From Epiperipatus broadwayi (Eukaryota > Onychophora > Udeonychophora > Euonychophora > Peripatidae): a DNA stretch of 64,000 nt. The position numbers were made by a program, and so were the translations under genes. This document shows positions 12,887 through 24,144 of this stretch, in pieces (the first letter of the stretch is position 1; each line of letters starts with the position of its first letter). Under the pieces are notes generated by a model that worked only from the letters and a program-made list of their open reading frames with translations, was not told where the DNA came from and ran no database searches. The stretch lies in contig JAQFVV010000020.1 in NCBI GenBank assembly GCA_028023455.1, positions 8,849,092 to 8,913,091 on the forward strand. Reading direction: 5' to 3'.

Positions 12887-13279
12887 GTCATTTATTTTTG
12901 ACAATAGATGGCGTTCTACCAAAAACACCGTCAAGCATATGTTTGTTTATATAAACGTCAGAGCAAGCATTCACTATCTTTAACTTTAGTTCCACCTTCA
13001 GATCATGATTTCAAGCTATTTGCTATCGTCAGTGAAGGACAGGAATAAGAAACTAGATCTAAACACAAACTCTGAGCATTTATGAAACAGTTTCTATTCA
13101 GCCTGCAAGCGTGAATCTTTTAGACACATAATGTCTTCAAACTCAACATAGCAAGCCAGATAGCTATATGGGTCTGATATCAGTTCAGCATCACCACATA
13201 GTAGAAGCCTCTGCAATATATACCATTGCAAGAAAGACCTCAAAGGTACATTTATGTTTGTCATTTATTTTTGAAAATA
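12887..13279 (-). mobile_element. Retrozyme-like element with target-site duplication (family C)
   Basis: A ~353-bp non-coding segment (12907-13259) lies between direct repeats at 12887-12906 and 13260-13279 that match at 19 of 20 positions. This is the size range of duplications made by LINE or Penelope-type target-primed reverse transcription. Inside, on the minus strand, is a hammerhead motif (12995-13038). The segment is GC-richer than its flanks and has no open frame. I see no poly-A tail and no LINE 3' end. The alternative is that the direct repeats are the ends of a tandem satellite unit. Confidence 0.6.
12995..13038 (-). ncRNA. Hammerhead ribozyme motif (family C)
   Basis: On the minus strand the order is as follows. 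Stem I 5' strand CCTTCA is at 13033-13038 and core CTGACGA at 13026-13032. Stem II AGC/GCT has a 5-base loop, and GAAA is at 13009-13012. Stem III is the self-complementary ATCATGAT (13002-13009), cleavage base C is at 13001, and stem I 3' strand TGAAGG is at 12995-13000. CCTTCA and TGAAGG pair perfectly. Position 10.1/11.1 of stem II is U-U, which is non-canonical. The self-complementary stem III favours a two-strand double-hammerhead fold, as known for newt-type and metazoan type I ribozymes. Confidence 0.65.
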
Positions 13280-13639
13280 CTAATAGGTCATGTATCAAGT
13301 TAACAAATTTTATTTAGTGCTTTATAAAATATTAACTAATATTATTATAATTATATTTTTTAATAATTTAAATAATCTTAATCAACATTAAAAATTAACT
13401 AACAAAATATTTCAAACAATCATTAAAATGTATAAATTTATAATTTATATATATATTATAAATTGATAATTTATAAATAATAATTATTTCCTAATTATAT
13501 ATATTTTATTTTATTGTCTTGCCTAGCTTGTCTCCAAAATAAATATGTTTATTGTGCTACACCCTACTTTTTATTGTAATCTGCTATTAAATGATGGATG
13601 ATTATAATCAGGTTAAATGGTTATATCCATTTAATATAT

Positions 13640-14315
13640 ATTTATATGAATTTTATAATATGTGGAAATATCTGTTTGAATTTTCATATGACAAAAATCA
13701 CTGTCAGATGATAGTAGATGGTAATTTATGAAAATAACAAACTGTAGACACTTTATGCAATCTCTTGATGTTATATAGAGATTAAAGCATTACGGTATTT
13801 ATTTGCAGTTTAAAAAAATAAAGTTCACAATCTTTCACAATTCTTTATAAATAATACACTGTTTCACCAACCAATCAGATGATAGAAGTTGATAATTTTA
13901 AACATGTGGAAATGTTTGAATTTTATATATGGAAATATTTATTGGTATTTTCATTTGACAGAGATTTTTATCATATAAAAATTACAACAGATATTTCCAC
14001 ATATAAAATTCAAACATTTCCATTTGATAAAAATTATCAACTTCTATCATCTGATTGGTTGGTGAAACAGTGTATTATTTATAAGGAATTGTGAAAGATT
14101 GTAAACTTTCTTTCTTTACACCATAAATATATACTGTAGTGCTTCAGTTGTTATATAACACCAAGAGACTTGCATACATAAGTGTGGACTTTTGAATGCA
14201 GCAATCATCTACAGTGTACTATTTTTATAAATTATTATATACTAATGTCTGAGAGTGATTTTTATCATATGAAAATTTAAACAGATATTTCCACATATTA
14301 TAAAATTCAAATATT
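13640..14315. repeat. Nested palindrome
   Basis: Inner arms at about 13824-13950 and 13983-14107 are reverse complements that share, for example, the block CACTGTTTCACCAACC with its complement. Outer arms at about 13640-13720 and 14238-14315 form a second, more diverged inverted pair with AATATGTGGAAATATC-type sequence. The inner and outer arms are themselves related (GTGGAAAT with ATATTT), so an inverted pair seems to have been built twice. The 71-aa open frame at 13879-14094 is a by-product of the symmetry. Confidence 0.7.
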
Positions 14316-14765
14316 TCTATCTGTTAAAACTTATCAATATATATATATATACAGTACCCATATACACTTGGGTAAAAAAAAAGTTGAAATAATTTCTTGA
14401 TTATCTGGAGTTTATAATAATAAATATGATGACTTTTATCTGAGTTTAAAATTTATATCTAGACTACTAATAATATAACAATCTCTCACTTTATAAATAA
14501 TTATTAATAATCTTGATATATTAATTTAAAATTTGGTAAATGATCTTGATGAAAGTTGTATTCTTATAAATTAAGTTATAATAAAATACTATGGATAAAT
14601 ATTGAACAATCATAAGAGACATTTGAGAGAGTTTGATGACCTGGGATTATTGATGAAGGTAGTTCCATAAAAATGAATCTTGGGAATCATTTGTTTTATA
14701 TCTTTATTTTTTTGTTTAAAAGAAATATATATTTAGTCAATTTTTAAATACATATAACTGAATAA

Positions 14766-14860
<95 letters not shown>

Positions 14861-14880
14861 GATGATGATGATGATGATGA
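14766..14880 (+). repeat. (ATT)n then (GAT)n microsatellite
   Basis: About 95 bases of uninterrupted ATT units run directly into about 20 bases of GAT units, and LINE-derived coding sequence follows immediately at 14881. The minus-strand open frame with long N and H runs is only a translation of this tract. Confidence 0.95.
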
Positions 14881-15125
14881 AGTTGGGATGGACATATTGC
14901 TAAAAGAGATGATACTACAGGGACAATTGAAGTCTTAAACTGGATTCCAAGAGATTGTAAAAGACCCAGAAAAAGACCACATGTGAGATGGATGGATGAC
15001 ATAAAAAAGTGTGCAGGGGTGATATGAAAAAGAGAAACTAAAAGTCAGAAAAGATGGATTGAACTTGGAGAGTAGTTCATCTTGTAGTGGATTGATCATG
15101 GTTGATGATAATGGTGATGATAACT
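14881..15125 (+). pseudogene. LINE 3' fragment (RTE/Nimb-like)
   Basis: The translation includes GHIAKRDD, then WIPRDCKRPRKRPHVRWMDD, the conserved C-terminal tail of a non-LTR retrotransposon reverse transcriptase also seen at 17.0 and 33.5 kb in this window. The reading frame is broken after about 40 codons. It ends with a TGGATTGATCATGGTTGATG tail and GATGAT units, as the other copies do. It is a 5'-truncated dead copy. Its 5' edge is fused to the microsatellite at 14766-14880. Confidence 0.8.
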
Positions 15126-16280
15126 GAATATATCTAATAAATTAATTATTTTAAACCATTGGCAGTTATTTACAAAACAAGTTGAGTCAACTTTTGGTGA
15201 TGAGCACCATAATCACAAGTTTTACTGACTGTAGATCCATTTCAAACTAAAAATTTTAAAACATATTGCTTGTTTTCAAAAATTAGTAAAAAAATTTTTT
15301 CTAGTTTGAATTTTCAAGTGATTTTTCATAAGTTTTGTAAGGCTTCTTGGTGAAGTGATACTCATATATTTTGGGCATGATCTGGCTTTGGAAGTTTATT
15401 AAGCTAAAAAACTTTTGACTCACACAGACAGACATCCATTATTAAATATATTTAATATTATTAGTTTAAAAAAGCTAACATATATTAATCAGTTGAACAT
15501 CAATGCAATAATAGAAAAACAAAAAAATATAATAGTAATATGATATATTCTTGGCCTCTAGTCCTCCAAAATGTCTACTATTATTGAATTTTCACTCAAC
15601 AAATGAACTAACTTGCAGGAATACTTAGCTCAGATAACAAAGTTACTATAAGTTCAATAACCAAAGCAATAGTATATTAAAGATTATATTGTAGTTAAGA
15701 ATTATCATGTAAAAGAATATTAAATGAATACTTATACAAACAAATCATTAAACAGATCACAATTTAGTTATTTATGATACAAGATTAAAGTATTAATTGC
15801 ATTAAAAAGTAGATATTATTACAAACAAATTGATAGTAAATTCATTTTATAAATTTCAATAGCAATTAACCTAAAATCCCCAAAAATCAATGAATACAAG
15901 AAGAATAATGAAGATAGAAGATACCATTTATGTAATAATAATTTGATAAATGAAAAATATATATGTTTGGAATTTATCATTTTGGACTGAAAAATAGCTA
16001 ATATTGGGAGAAAAAAATTTGTTGAGATACTAATGAAGATAGAGATTTGAATAAAGATGATTTGATGCATTCAGTTTGGTGTGAAGCTAGAAAAAATTAT
16101 AGGGGGTAAATAAAGAGAATCAAAGACCTGTTTAAAAGATATTATTCATATTTGTAAAATAGTTAGGATTAGAGTATTTTTTATTCTTATTTTATCTTGT
16201 CATTAAGAATAGCTTAGATACTAATTTATTAACTAAGATAGTATAGTTAATTTAATTAGCCATCTCTTAGCTGCTGTAAG
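15126..16280. other. AT-rich non-coding region
   Basis: Nothing recognisable is present. An 83-aa minus-strand open frame (15819-16070) is I/F/L/S-rich and has no family resemblance. Confidence 0.6.
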
Positions 16281-16289
16281 ATTACATAA

Positions 16290-17215
16290 TGATACTAGAA
16301 AAGTCAACATTGAGAAGGGTGTAAGACACAGTGACTCCATATCTCCAAAACTTTCTACAGCAGTGCCGCAAGAAATATTTTGTGGATTAAAATGGGAAGT
16401 GAAAGAAGTGAAAATAAATGGAGATTATTTAAGTCATTTAGATTTTGCAGATGATATAGTTGTTTTTGCAAATAATGCTTTAGAGCTGCAGGAAATGTTG
16501 CAGGAGATATCTGATAAAAGTAGGAAAGTAAAACTAAAGATAAATGTTAAAAAGACTCAAGTACTGTTCAATGGATTGTCTCAAAATATGAAAATAAAGA
16601 TTGATTATGATGAGTTAGAAAAAGTTAACAGCTACAAATACCTTGGTTAGATTATTAATATGGATGGAAACATAAAATTAATTGTAGAATTAAACTTGGT
16701 TGGAGTGCTTTTGGTAGAAATAACTTAAAACTAAAATGAAATATGGTTGTGTATTTGAAAATGAAGGTCTTTAATAAATGTGTTTTACCAGTTCTTACTT
16801 ATGGATTTGAAACTTGACACTTGATAGAAGAGCAATACAGAGACTTCAGACCACTCAAAGAAATATAGAGAAGTGCAAGTTAGGAGTAACAAGAAGAGAG
16901 AAAAAATGCAATATATGAATAAGAGAACAAACAGGTGTTACTGACCTCATCAAAAAAATTAAAAGACTGAAGTGGAATTGGATTGGACATATTGCTGGAA
17001 GAGATGATAATAGATGGACAATTGAAATCTTAAACTGGATTCCCAGAGATTGTAAAAGACTCAGAAAGAGACCACATGTGAGATGGATGGATGAAATAAG
17101 AAAGTGTGCAGGGATGATGTGGAGAAGAGAAGCTAAAGATTGGAAAAGATGGACTGAACTTGGAAAGACCTTCATCCTGCAGTGGATTGATAATGGTTGG
17201 TGATGATGATGATCA
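16290..17215 (+). pseudogene. Non-LTR retrotransposon RT fragment (RTE/Nimb-like)
   Basis: The sequence encodes the second half of a LINE reverse transcriptase. It starts with a degraded KGVRQGD-like segment (16300-16360) and SPKL, followed by HLDFADDIVVFAN (the FADD catalytic motif, about 16431-16475). Next come LKINVKKTQ and NSYKYLG near 16650, a LTYGFET motif near 16795, and the tail with NWIPRDCKR, RPHVRWMDEIRK and MMWRREAK. Stops and frame changes after 16648 make it a pseudogene. It ends at a GGTTGGTGATGATGATGATC tail. The endonuclease and the 5' half of the RT are missing, as expected for 5' truncation. No clear target-site duplication was found. Confidence 0.85.
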
Positions 17216-18355
17216 TTGGACCTTTCTCCAGAGATGAGTAATGTACTAAGACTCATGAAGATTTTATTGAAAAAACTGGAAATGAGTTAAAATATAATGA
17301 TCAATCAATCAATTTGCATCACATTATATTATATAATATTTAAATATATGGATTATACAGTACTTCATCTAAAATTTAAATGTGTACATAGCAATAAACA
17401 TATACTAGCATTTATACACACACCGATCAAATTCTAATTCACATTAGATCATGGAAAAATATTGAAGATTAGAATACAGTAGATTAGTCTAAGATTATTT
17501 TATATATCGTGACTTAATTTGGATTTGTGAGGCCTTCTGTCATGTTATAAATAATTATAATATAAAATCTTACATATAAAAAACCCTCGTTTTCTAATAC
17601 TAAAGTCATACTATATGGTACATTAAGAGTTAAATAAAAATATATTATGTTTTTAGTAATTTAATTTAAACATATCTACAAATATTGTGAATTATTAGTA
17701 ATTAATTGATTATATGTTAAAGCTATAGAAGTGCACATAGAGAGCATACCAATAGCTCAAACAAGCTCGTAATTAACAAGTAGAAGTGTATATAATTTTA
17801 AAATTAAAGAATAACATCTCTGAGGTATATATAGTGCCTCTTGTCACCTTTTAAATTTTAAGCATCCCATTTTCTTCATAACAGTTAAGTGCGTTTTGGA
17901 CTAAGAAGATGTTTAAAGTTTGATGAATCAGCTGTTTTCAGATCAAAATTTGTGATTTTCAAGCTTTTAACGATAGATTAACAAACCTTGGCTAAGAGCA
18001 TCACTTTAGTTTCTAAATCCCAAAATAAAAAAATATTCTGAGTCTTAATAACATTCTAATAAAGTAATTTAATCAATTAAAGCTAGGCATAAGCCACAAC
18101 TTAGTGATTAATAATAAGAGGGAATGCTTTTAAACTAACCTTCCAACTAGATTTAGAATATTTGGTTTAAGATTTAAAAACAAAAGTAAATATCACTATT
18201 AATGATTAAAATGAACTTTGACATATTTTTAAAATTCATGAACTCTTTTCTAACTTCAGTGACAAAGTACTAGACTCATTGCTGAAGATTTCAGGTTCAA
18301 TTCTTAGTTGAGTAATACAAAACAACAACCGTTTGAACTAGTTGAATTGAAAAAC
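17216..18355. other. AT-rich non-coding region
   Basis: Nothing coding is seen. A possible tRNA-like relic lies at 18262-18330, with a CAGTGACAAAGTACTAGACTC stretch followed by a box B-like GGTTCAATTC. It is too decayed to classify. Confidence 0.5.
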
Positions 18356-18461
18356 AGAGCAAAACTCTCCATACAGTATTGCCACCTGTGCTAAACAGAG
18401 TAATCAATGGATGCCAGAAGGCTTGTGCATAAAATCCCTATCTAATGCCTACTCATCCAAT

Positions 18462-18505
18462 ATCCCCAGACTAGTTTCTGGCTTGTGGCCTTCGTCAGGA
18501 GCTTT
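18462..18505 (-). ncRNA. Hammerhead ribozyme motif (family B)
   Basis: On the minus strand the core CTGACGA (18492-18498) is intact, and stem II GGC/GCC closes a CACAA loop. GAAA is at 18475-18478, ACTAGT (18470-18475) forms a self-complementary stem III, and the cleavage base C is at 18469. The 3' stem I strand TGGGGAT (18462-18468) pairs only partly with AAAGCTC. The base pair next to the core is A-A instead of the usual G-C. Confidence 0.55.
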
Positions 18506-18601
18506 GGATCTGAGAGCACTGCATCTAGATCTTAGATCCTAAGATCTAAATGCAGTGCTCTCAGATCCTAAGATCTAGATGCAGTGCTCTCAGATCCAAA
18601 G

Positions 18602-18645
18602 ATCCTCACTGACAAAGGCCACAAGCCAGAAACTAGTCTGGGGAT
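18602..18645 (+). ncRNA. Hammerhead ribozyme motif with core change (family B)
   Basis: Stem I is the best in the family: ATCCTCA (18602-18608) pairs with TGGGGAT (18639-18645) over seven positions including one G-U. The core reads CTGACAA (18609-18615), so the catalytic G8 is changed to A, which should inactivate it. GAAA is at 18629-18632, followed by CTAGTC with the expected cleavage after C18638. Confidence 0.6.
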
Positions 18646-18765
18646 ATTGGATGAGTAGGCATTAGATAGGGATTTTATGCACAAGCCTTCTGGCATCCAT
18701 TGATTACTCTGTTTAGCACAGGTGGCAATACTGTATGGAGAGTTTTTCTCTGTTTATCAACAATT

Positions 18766-19644
18766 AATGTGCTAGTATAGGAAATGTGATCATGTGATAG
18801 TTGAATTGAAGTGGTAAATGTTTAACTTTTCACTAGAATACTTGTCTATAATATAATTAATCTCATAATTATTAGTAATGAAAATGAATTTATTTTACTC
18901 CATTTGCAATCACTTCACAAAACTATATGAACCAACTATTTATGTTTTAGCACTAGAATAAAATTTTTCCATTATATCTGAGTATAGTTTTGCACAATCA
19001 TTTTGAGATAAACAGTTTATTTGCCTTTGAACCTTTCCTAATGCTTATTATTAAATTCTGACCCTTGATAAATCCCATATTTTAAATATTATTTGAGTAG
19101 GGTGAAGAAGAATGAAAGGTTCATAATAGAAATATTTAATTATGCTTTGAAATGGCAAGGAACAGACAAAGTTTTTACACAAGTTCATTGTAAGTTGATA
19201 CTTTTCTACATGTAGCGAAATATTCATGCTTAAGATTTCTTCTTTCACTCAACCTTCTCCAATAATGATTAAATTATATCTGCCAAAGTGAAAAAAATCA
19301 AACAATTTATTGATCATTTCCCTAGTAGTAAATTAAAAATATTTCAGTTCAATCAGATGAATCAAACTGTTATGACATCACACATTTTTTGGTATCGAAT
19401 AATATTTAATCTGGAAGCAATAGACCATGCAATAATTATATATGTTTGATTATATGGCCATATTTTTAAAGTCATATAGCATTTGTGCATCTAGATAGCT
19501 AACAGAGTATAACAATTCTATTTAGTTGAGATTTATCCAAGAACATTTTGTATTAGTTTGCCATTCTACTGCAACACTAAACTGTACAGGTTGTGGCCTC
19601 TATGATGTATGGGGGGGGGATATATTACGCTAAGGAAATCTATA
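18766..19644. other. AT-rich non-coding region
   Basis: No gene or element is recognised. The minus-strand 65-aa frame at 19051-19248 has no family resemblance. A G8 run lies near 19611. Confidence 0.6.
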
Positions 19645-19818
19645 AAGATGTATTGTTAATGTCCATTCTTCTTTGCATTATGTCATGTAAAAGTCTTTTA
19701 ACTGATTTAATGTTATTAGAGAGGATTTGAACCCAGGCTTTCAAGTTCTCTTCAATCACCCACTCCACATATGACCAATACACATAACCACGTACATGTA
19801 AAAAAAGATAAATTATCT

Positions 19819-19864
19819 CCAATATATTATTTTGGGTTGAACCAGCACTCGTCAGCTGGTCTAA
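19819..19864 (-). ncRNA. Hammerhead ribozyme relic (family A)
   Basis: On the minus strand ACCAG, CTGACGA and GTGCTGG are kept. The stem II 3' strand and GAAA have changed (AACCC then AAAA), and the TTGG strand of stem I follows an AT stretch. Inactive by loss of the GAAA G. Confidence 0.5.
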
Positions 19865-20249
19865 ATCATCATCTCCCACAAATATATAATCAGTGCTTGG
19901 TTTATATTAAGATAGCAAATCTTCAAACTTTAATAAACAGGCTTCAATCTTCCTCACTCTCCAATTTATCCTTCATCCATATCACTGAAAATGTGATGAA
20001 GGCATCCAATTAAATGATCTTAAGATCCTACATATGAGGAATCAGAATGACTTACATTTCAACATGAACATAATAATAATATCGGCATCATTGAGGGATT
20101 TGGTCATGCCATCCTTAGATTTTCAATAACATGGAGAGATGAAGAGTTTAAAAGTGAACAAAATTGTAGCCTGTCTATTAAAATTTGAAGATTTCTATCT
20201 TAATATAAATCAAGCACTGATTATATATATTTGTGGAAGATGATAATTC

Positions 20250-20297
20250 AGATGAACTGATGAGTCCTGGTTCACCACAAAATACATACATTGGAAC
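20250..20297 (+). ncRNA. Hammerhead ribozyme relic (family A)
   Basis: The core CTGATGA (20257-20263) is intact, with GTCCTGGTTCACCAC in the stem II position, AAAA instead of GAAA, and an ATTGG strand at 20290-20294. Stem II is broken by a C. Probably inactive. Confidence 0.5.
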
Positions 20298-20499
20298 TCA
20301 TTTATCTTTTTACCACATATGTAGTTACATGTTGTATAAGATAGAGTGGATAACTGAAGGAAGCTTGAAAGCCTGGGTTCAAATCCCTCTAATTATATCT
20401 ACCTTGAGTAAATATATTATACTTACATTTAAATATTATTGATTTAATGTTATAAAATACTTTTCAGTTAGTAAAATCTTAAAAGTAGCTTTCTATTTT

Positions 20500-20775
20500 A
20501 TCATTATCCATAGTAATATTGAGTAGTCAGTAATTATCAAATGCTAGTATATTTAAATCCCCAGGCCATTGTCTGGCCTTTGCTTTTATCAAAGAGATTT
20601 GGGATTCACAACTGCTAAGTGTTATATAGTGAAGTCATATTAATAAAGGCAAAAGCCAGAAACTGCTGTTGAGATGAAAACTCAAATGTACTAATATCTG
20701 GAAATCATTGGTTACTCACACTTCTCGTAGATGTCACTAGAGCAGAGAGCTTGCTCATTTTATCATATATTATGT
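20500..20775. repeat. Family B' inverted pair (older relative of B)
   Basis: The left half (minus) and right half (plus) both show a GGC-loop-GCC-AGA string followed by a GGGGAT or equivalent strand and a shared downstream body with GTACTA and TTACTC blocks. At 20645-20670 the plus half reads AAGGCAAAAGCCAGAAACTG, the same stem II plus GAAA layout as family B. The CTGATGA core is decayed in both halves. Confidence 0.5.
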
Positions 20776-23700
20776 GAACTAGAAAAGTGAGTCGTTTGTC
20801 GCTATTATTAAAATCTTAAAGCATATAATTATATGAAATTTAATATACGTTTACAAAATAACAAAAAAAAATTCGGCTACTTTTAACAATTTTTCAGAAA
20901 AACACATGCTGAAATGTATACATGACCATGTTAATAAACTTGCCAAACTAATCTGCATGATTTAGTGCAGTAGTAAAATGTCATTCTCAAGAGCAAAACA
21001 TCTTTGGATGAAAGCTCATCTCTGTCACTTCCAGAATTCAAACATCACATTACCTACTAAACAATGAACTTCTTTTCTAGATTCGTCTTTTCTATGAAAG
21101 TTCAAAAAATACAAATATAAATGAATAAAACTTTATAATTCAAAATGCTTTATAAATTTTAGACCAAAAGATTTTAAATTTACTATTTAAGGACTTGATC
21201 TGCTAATATTGTGGAAGTCATAATCAATTTAATGTCGGATTCTATTAGTCTGTGAATACCAATCAAAAATCATGAAGAAATTATTGATAATTCTAAATGC
21301 ACTTTAAAGCATAATATTCTAAATTAAATGCTTCATTTTTATCTTAACAAGATATTTAATCACAACAATTTGGCAATATTTGCTATTACAACTTTTGTTA
21401 AATTAATGAATTATGGGAATAGATCTTCAGCCAAAATTTTTCAACAGATTTATCAATCGTGGATCATTTAGATAATCTATTCTTTTCTCCAAATTGAATT
21501 TTTAGATTATGTAAAAAAAACTTAATAAACTTGAGATGAAGCATATAATTAAAAATAGAAGATGTCCTGTACAGTTAGCTCAGTGATAGAAAAGTGCATT
21601 CAAGATCTAAAGATTCTTGATCAATCCCTAAATCACAAATTGAATAAAATTGTCGTATTCAACTTATCAATCAAGTGTTATTTTAACATGTGATCTCACA
21701 ATAACTGACCATGTGATTAAATATATTGTTATACTAACAAAATATCTACATTATTGAAGCTTGCAGTAGATGATTTTGAAGTAGTGTGAAAAATGCTTTT
21801 AGTAAACAAATTATTTTAAAATCATAATGTCTGCTTACATGATCAAAATTTTAATTAGATATGTTTCTAAAAAAATGGTATAAGGAGTTAATTATATTTA
21901 ATCCCAATAGGTATGTAAATCTAGTAAAGTATTTATCAAATTCTTACAAAATAAGAAAAGCAGAACAATTATCATAAGTTATATCAAATCAAAAATAACT
22001 AGTTTTTTATTCAACTCCTCCCAGTTTGAGGAGTTAACCTGACTGTATTATCTTTCCTAGTTTCTCACTATAACAGCAATAACTCGGAAAAAACCCATCA
22101 TAATGAAATATCAGCAAAGTTTCAAAACTAACTAAATTAGCTGTTATATAAAGCAGAAGTCATGAATAATTACAAAGAAAACCATAGAATATTTATCAGA
22201 TTGTTTTTCTTAGATTAAATGAAATCTGGAATGTTATCCTCTATGCTTGCTGATTATCAATCATTTCTAAACTAACAATGAGAATTAGACAACTCTTCAT
22301 GGCTGTCACCTCTACTCTTGAGGCTGAGAATTCATGCAAAACCCAAAAAGGAAAAAAAAAACAATGATTAGACTCATGGTCTCATTAAGTCCTCAGGGTT
22401 CACAATCCAGTTTGTATTATATAACGTTGTTCTGAACTAAATTGTGACAAAATTTCAATTATGATTCTGCTTTACTGATCATATTGAGTTCTTCTAATCC
22501 AAGTTGAGTTCTAATTCTTGATTCTTAATTAAAGTTCCAATTATAAAATCTAACAGTTTGTATTCAGTCTGGCTTTTTCTTAATAATTTAAATCTAAAGG
22601 GATTGAATAATTAACTGCTGCAGTGTTTCTGTCAGGCTCATAACATCCAATAAATCCATTTTTATCTCTAAATCATTGTTTTTTAATCTTCTAATTTACT
22701 TTGTCATAATTCTAAGTCAATTTGAAACTTTTTTTGAAGAATTATTATTTTTTGTGGCATTCCAATCGCTCCGGGAGTGACACAATAACTCTTGATTTAA
22801 TCATCATAAATTTCTAATTTTTATGCAGGGAGGGTAGCTTAAATCATATTCCATAAGGTTTGATTCTTAATTTGAGATAGAATTAATATTTAAAATAATT
22901 TTCTTTCCTGCAAAGTTTTGCCGCATTCGGCCACTTCCGGTTTGACAATACGATATCGTTACTTTTTCTTTATGAACAATTTAACATTTGAAAAACATTT
23001 TTCCATGGATTTAGACTAATCTTTGCATCTGGCATGTTTCTCCAACTATTTTCGATCCTCCCTGACTGGTTTGTAGTTGTTGAAAGTAGTTTTATTTCTT
23101 GATATTAGGAGTTAGGTTTGAATTCTCAGGAATATCATTGTTGAGCTTTTTTGTTTCACTTTTATTTTCTATTAATTTATTTTAAGAATTAGACAAAATG
23201 ATGCAACTTAACATATACTTATTAATTAACTATATGCATTTATGGTTTAATTTATATGTAGTACAAAATTTGTTTTAGTTCATTACATCACCCATTGAAA
23301 ATCATGCTTACCTCAAATTTGTCTTTTTTTTTAATCTACAAATTACAATTTTATCTTACATAATTGATGTTCATTCTTACTTAATTAGTCCCATTATGTA
23401 GTGCTAAACATGCTTTAAGTGATAGAAAGCAAAAAAAAAAAAAAGCACCATCAGGCGCACATAAAAGCTTTCCCTGCTCTATATCCTTTAAAATTAGGAC
23501 AACCATTAAAAAATAATTTTGAAATTAAGGTATTATTGGCTTTATGATATAATTCAAGATAAGTTACAATGTTAATATATATATATTGCCAAGGATAAAA
23601 ATAATAATTAAATCTTTTTTATAGTCTTGAACAAATCTTATATTGTATTTTTTAAGAAATTGTCATCAATTCAAGGTAACAACAATAACAATAATGATGA

Positions 23701-24140
23701 TGATGAGTAATTAATAAGAACTGCATAATTTAGTCAAATGATGAATTTGAAATCTAAGCGTTTCTGAGTTAATTCTCGTCTCAATAAAATAACAAAAAAT
23801 CTGTTCAGTTGTTCGGATCTTCTTTAATAATGCTGTCACTAAAGGTTGTCAAATATTAGATGACTTTCTGAGGAATTAATTTTATGCTTATTTTTTATTT
23901 ATAATCAACTTGTTAAGAAAATGAAAGTCTATATATGCAATTGTTATTCTCAAATTTATATTTTATGAAAATACATTCAATTGCAAATAGAATTTTATAT
24001 TTAAGTTCAAAATTATATAAAGTATTGCAAAACAAAACAAAAAATCTTTATTTTTATCATAGATAATATAGCATCTTAATAAATATAATTAAATTAAACC
24101 GCACTAAGTAATATATAATATTAATCAAAGTTAATTTCAA
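20776..24140. other. AT-rich non-coding region
   Basis: No gene is seen over 3.3 kb. A tRNA-like relic is listed separately at 21569-21632. Scattered short hairpins occur, such as AACTCCTC/GAGGAGTT near 22020. A slightly GC-richer patch at 22915-22965 is unclassified. Confidence 0.6.
21569..21632 (+). repeat. tRNA-like SINE relic
   Basis: TTAGCTCAGTGATAG (21575-21589) is a near-consensus tRNA box A and D-arm sequence. About 30 bases downstream TTCTTGATCAATCCC resembles a tRNA T-arm with an insertion. A folded acceptor stem is not evident. Most likely it is the head of an old tRNA-derived SINE. Confidence 0.45.
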
Positions 24141-24144
24141 AAAT

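Larger units (their letters stand above)
18356..18765. repeat. Family B inverted pair (long hairpin)
   Basis: Left arm 18356-18520 and right arm 18590-18760 are near-perfect reverse complements. They share TTGATTACTCTG, ATGCCAGAAGGCTTGTG and related blocks with the copies at 26.8-27.2 and 62.4-63.2 kb. The centre holds tandem GCAGTGCTCTCAGATCC units with variants of TAAGATCTA. Each arm carries one hammerhead motif, pointing outward on opposite strands. No protein is encoded. Confidence 0.85.
19645..20415. repeat. Family A inverted pair
   Basis: A minus-strand unit at about 19700-19990 and a plus-strand unit at about 20150-20410 are reverse complements separated by ~160 bp. Both contain a hammerhead relic and a tRNA-like box. 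The box B-type string GGGTTCAAATCCC lies at 20375-20387 (plus), with its counterpart at 19723-19734 (minus). About 30 bases upstream of the plus box is GAGTGGATAACTG, which resembles the D-arm of a serine-type tRNA. This suggests a Pol III-transcribed SINE-like repeat. No open frame is meaningful here. Confidence 0.75.

Noticed and set aside
13879-14094. 71-aa plus-strand frame
   Set aside because: It spans the centre of a palindrome, so its openness is a by-product of AT-rich symmetry.
14733-15002. 89-aa minus-strand frame with long Asn and His runs
   Set aside because: It is the translation of the ATT/GAT microsatellite and antisense of a LINE fragment.
16855-17256. 133-aa minus-strand frame
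   Set aside because: It lies antisense to the LINE reverse-transcriptase fragment, and the sense strand has the recognisable motifs.
18356-18765. CRISPR-like or terminator-type repeats
   Set aside because: The repeated GCAGTGCTCTCAGATCC units are the centre of an inverted repeat pair, there are no regular spacers, and the context is eukaryotic.
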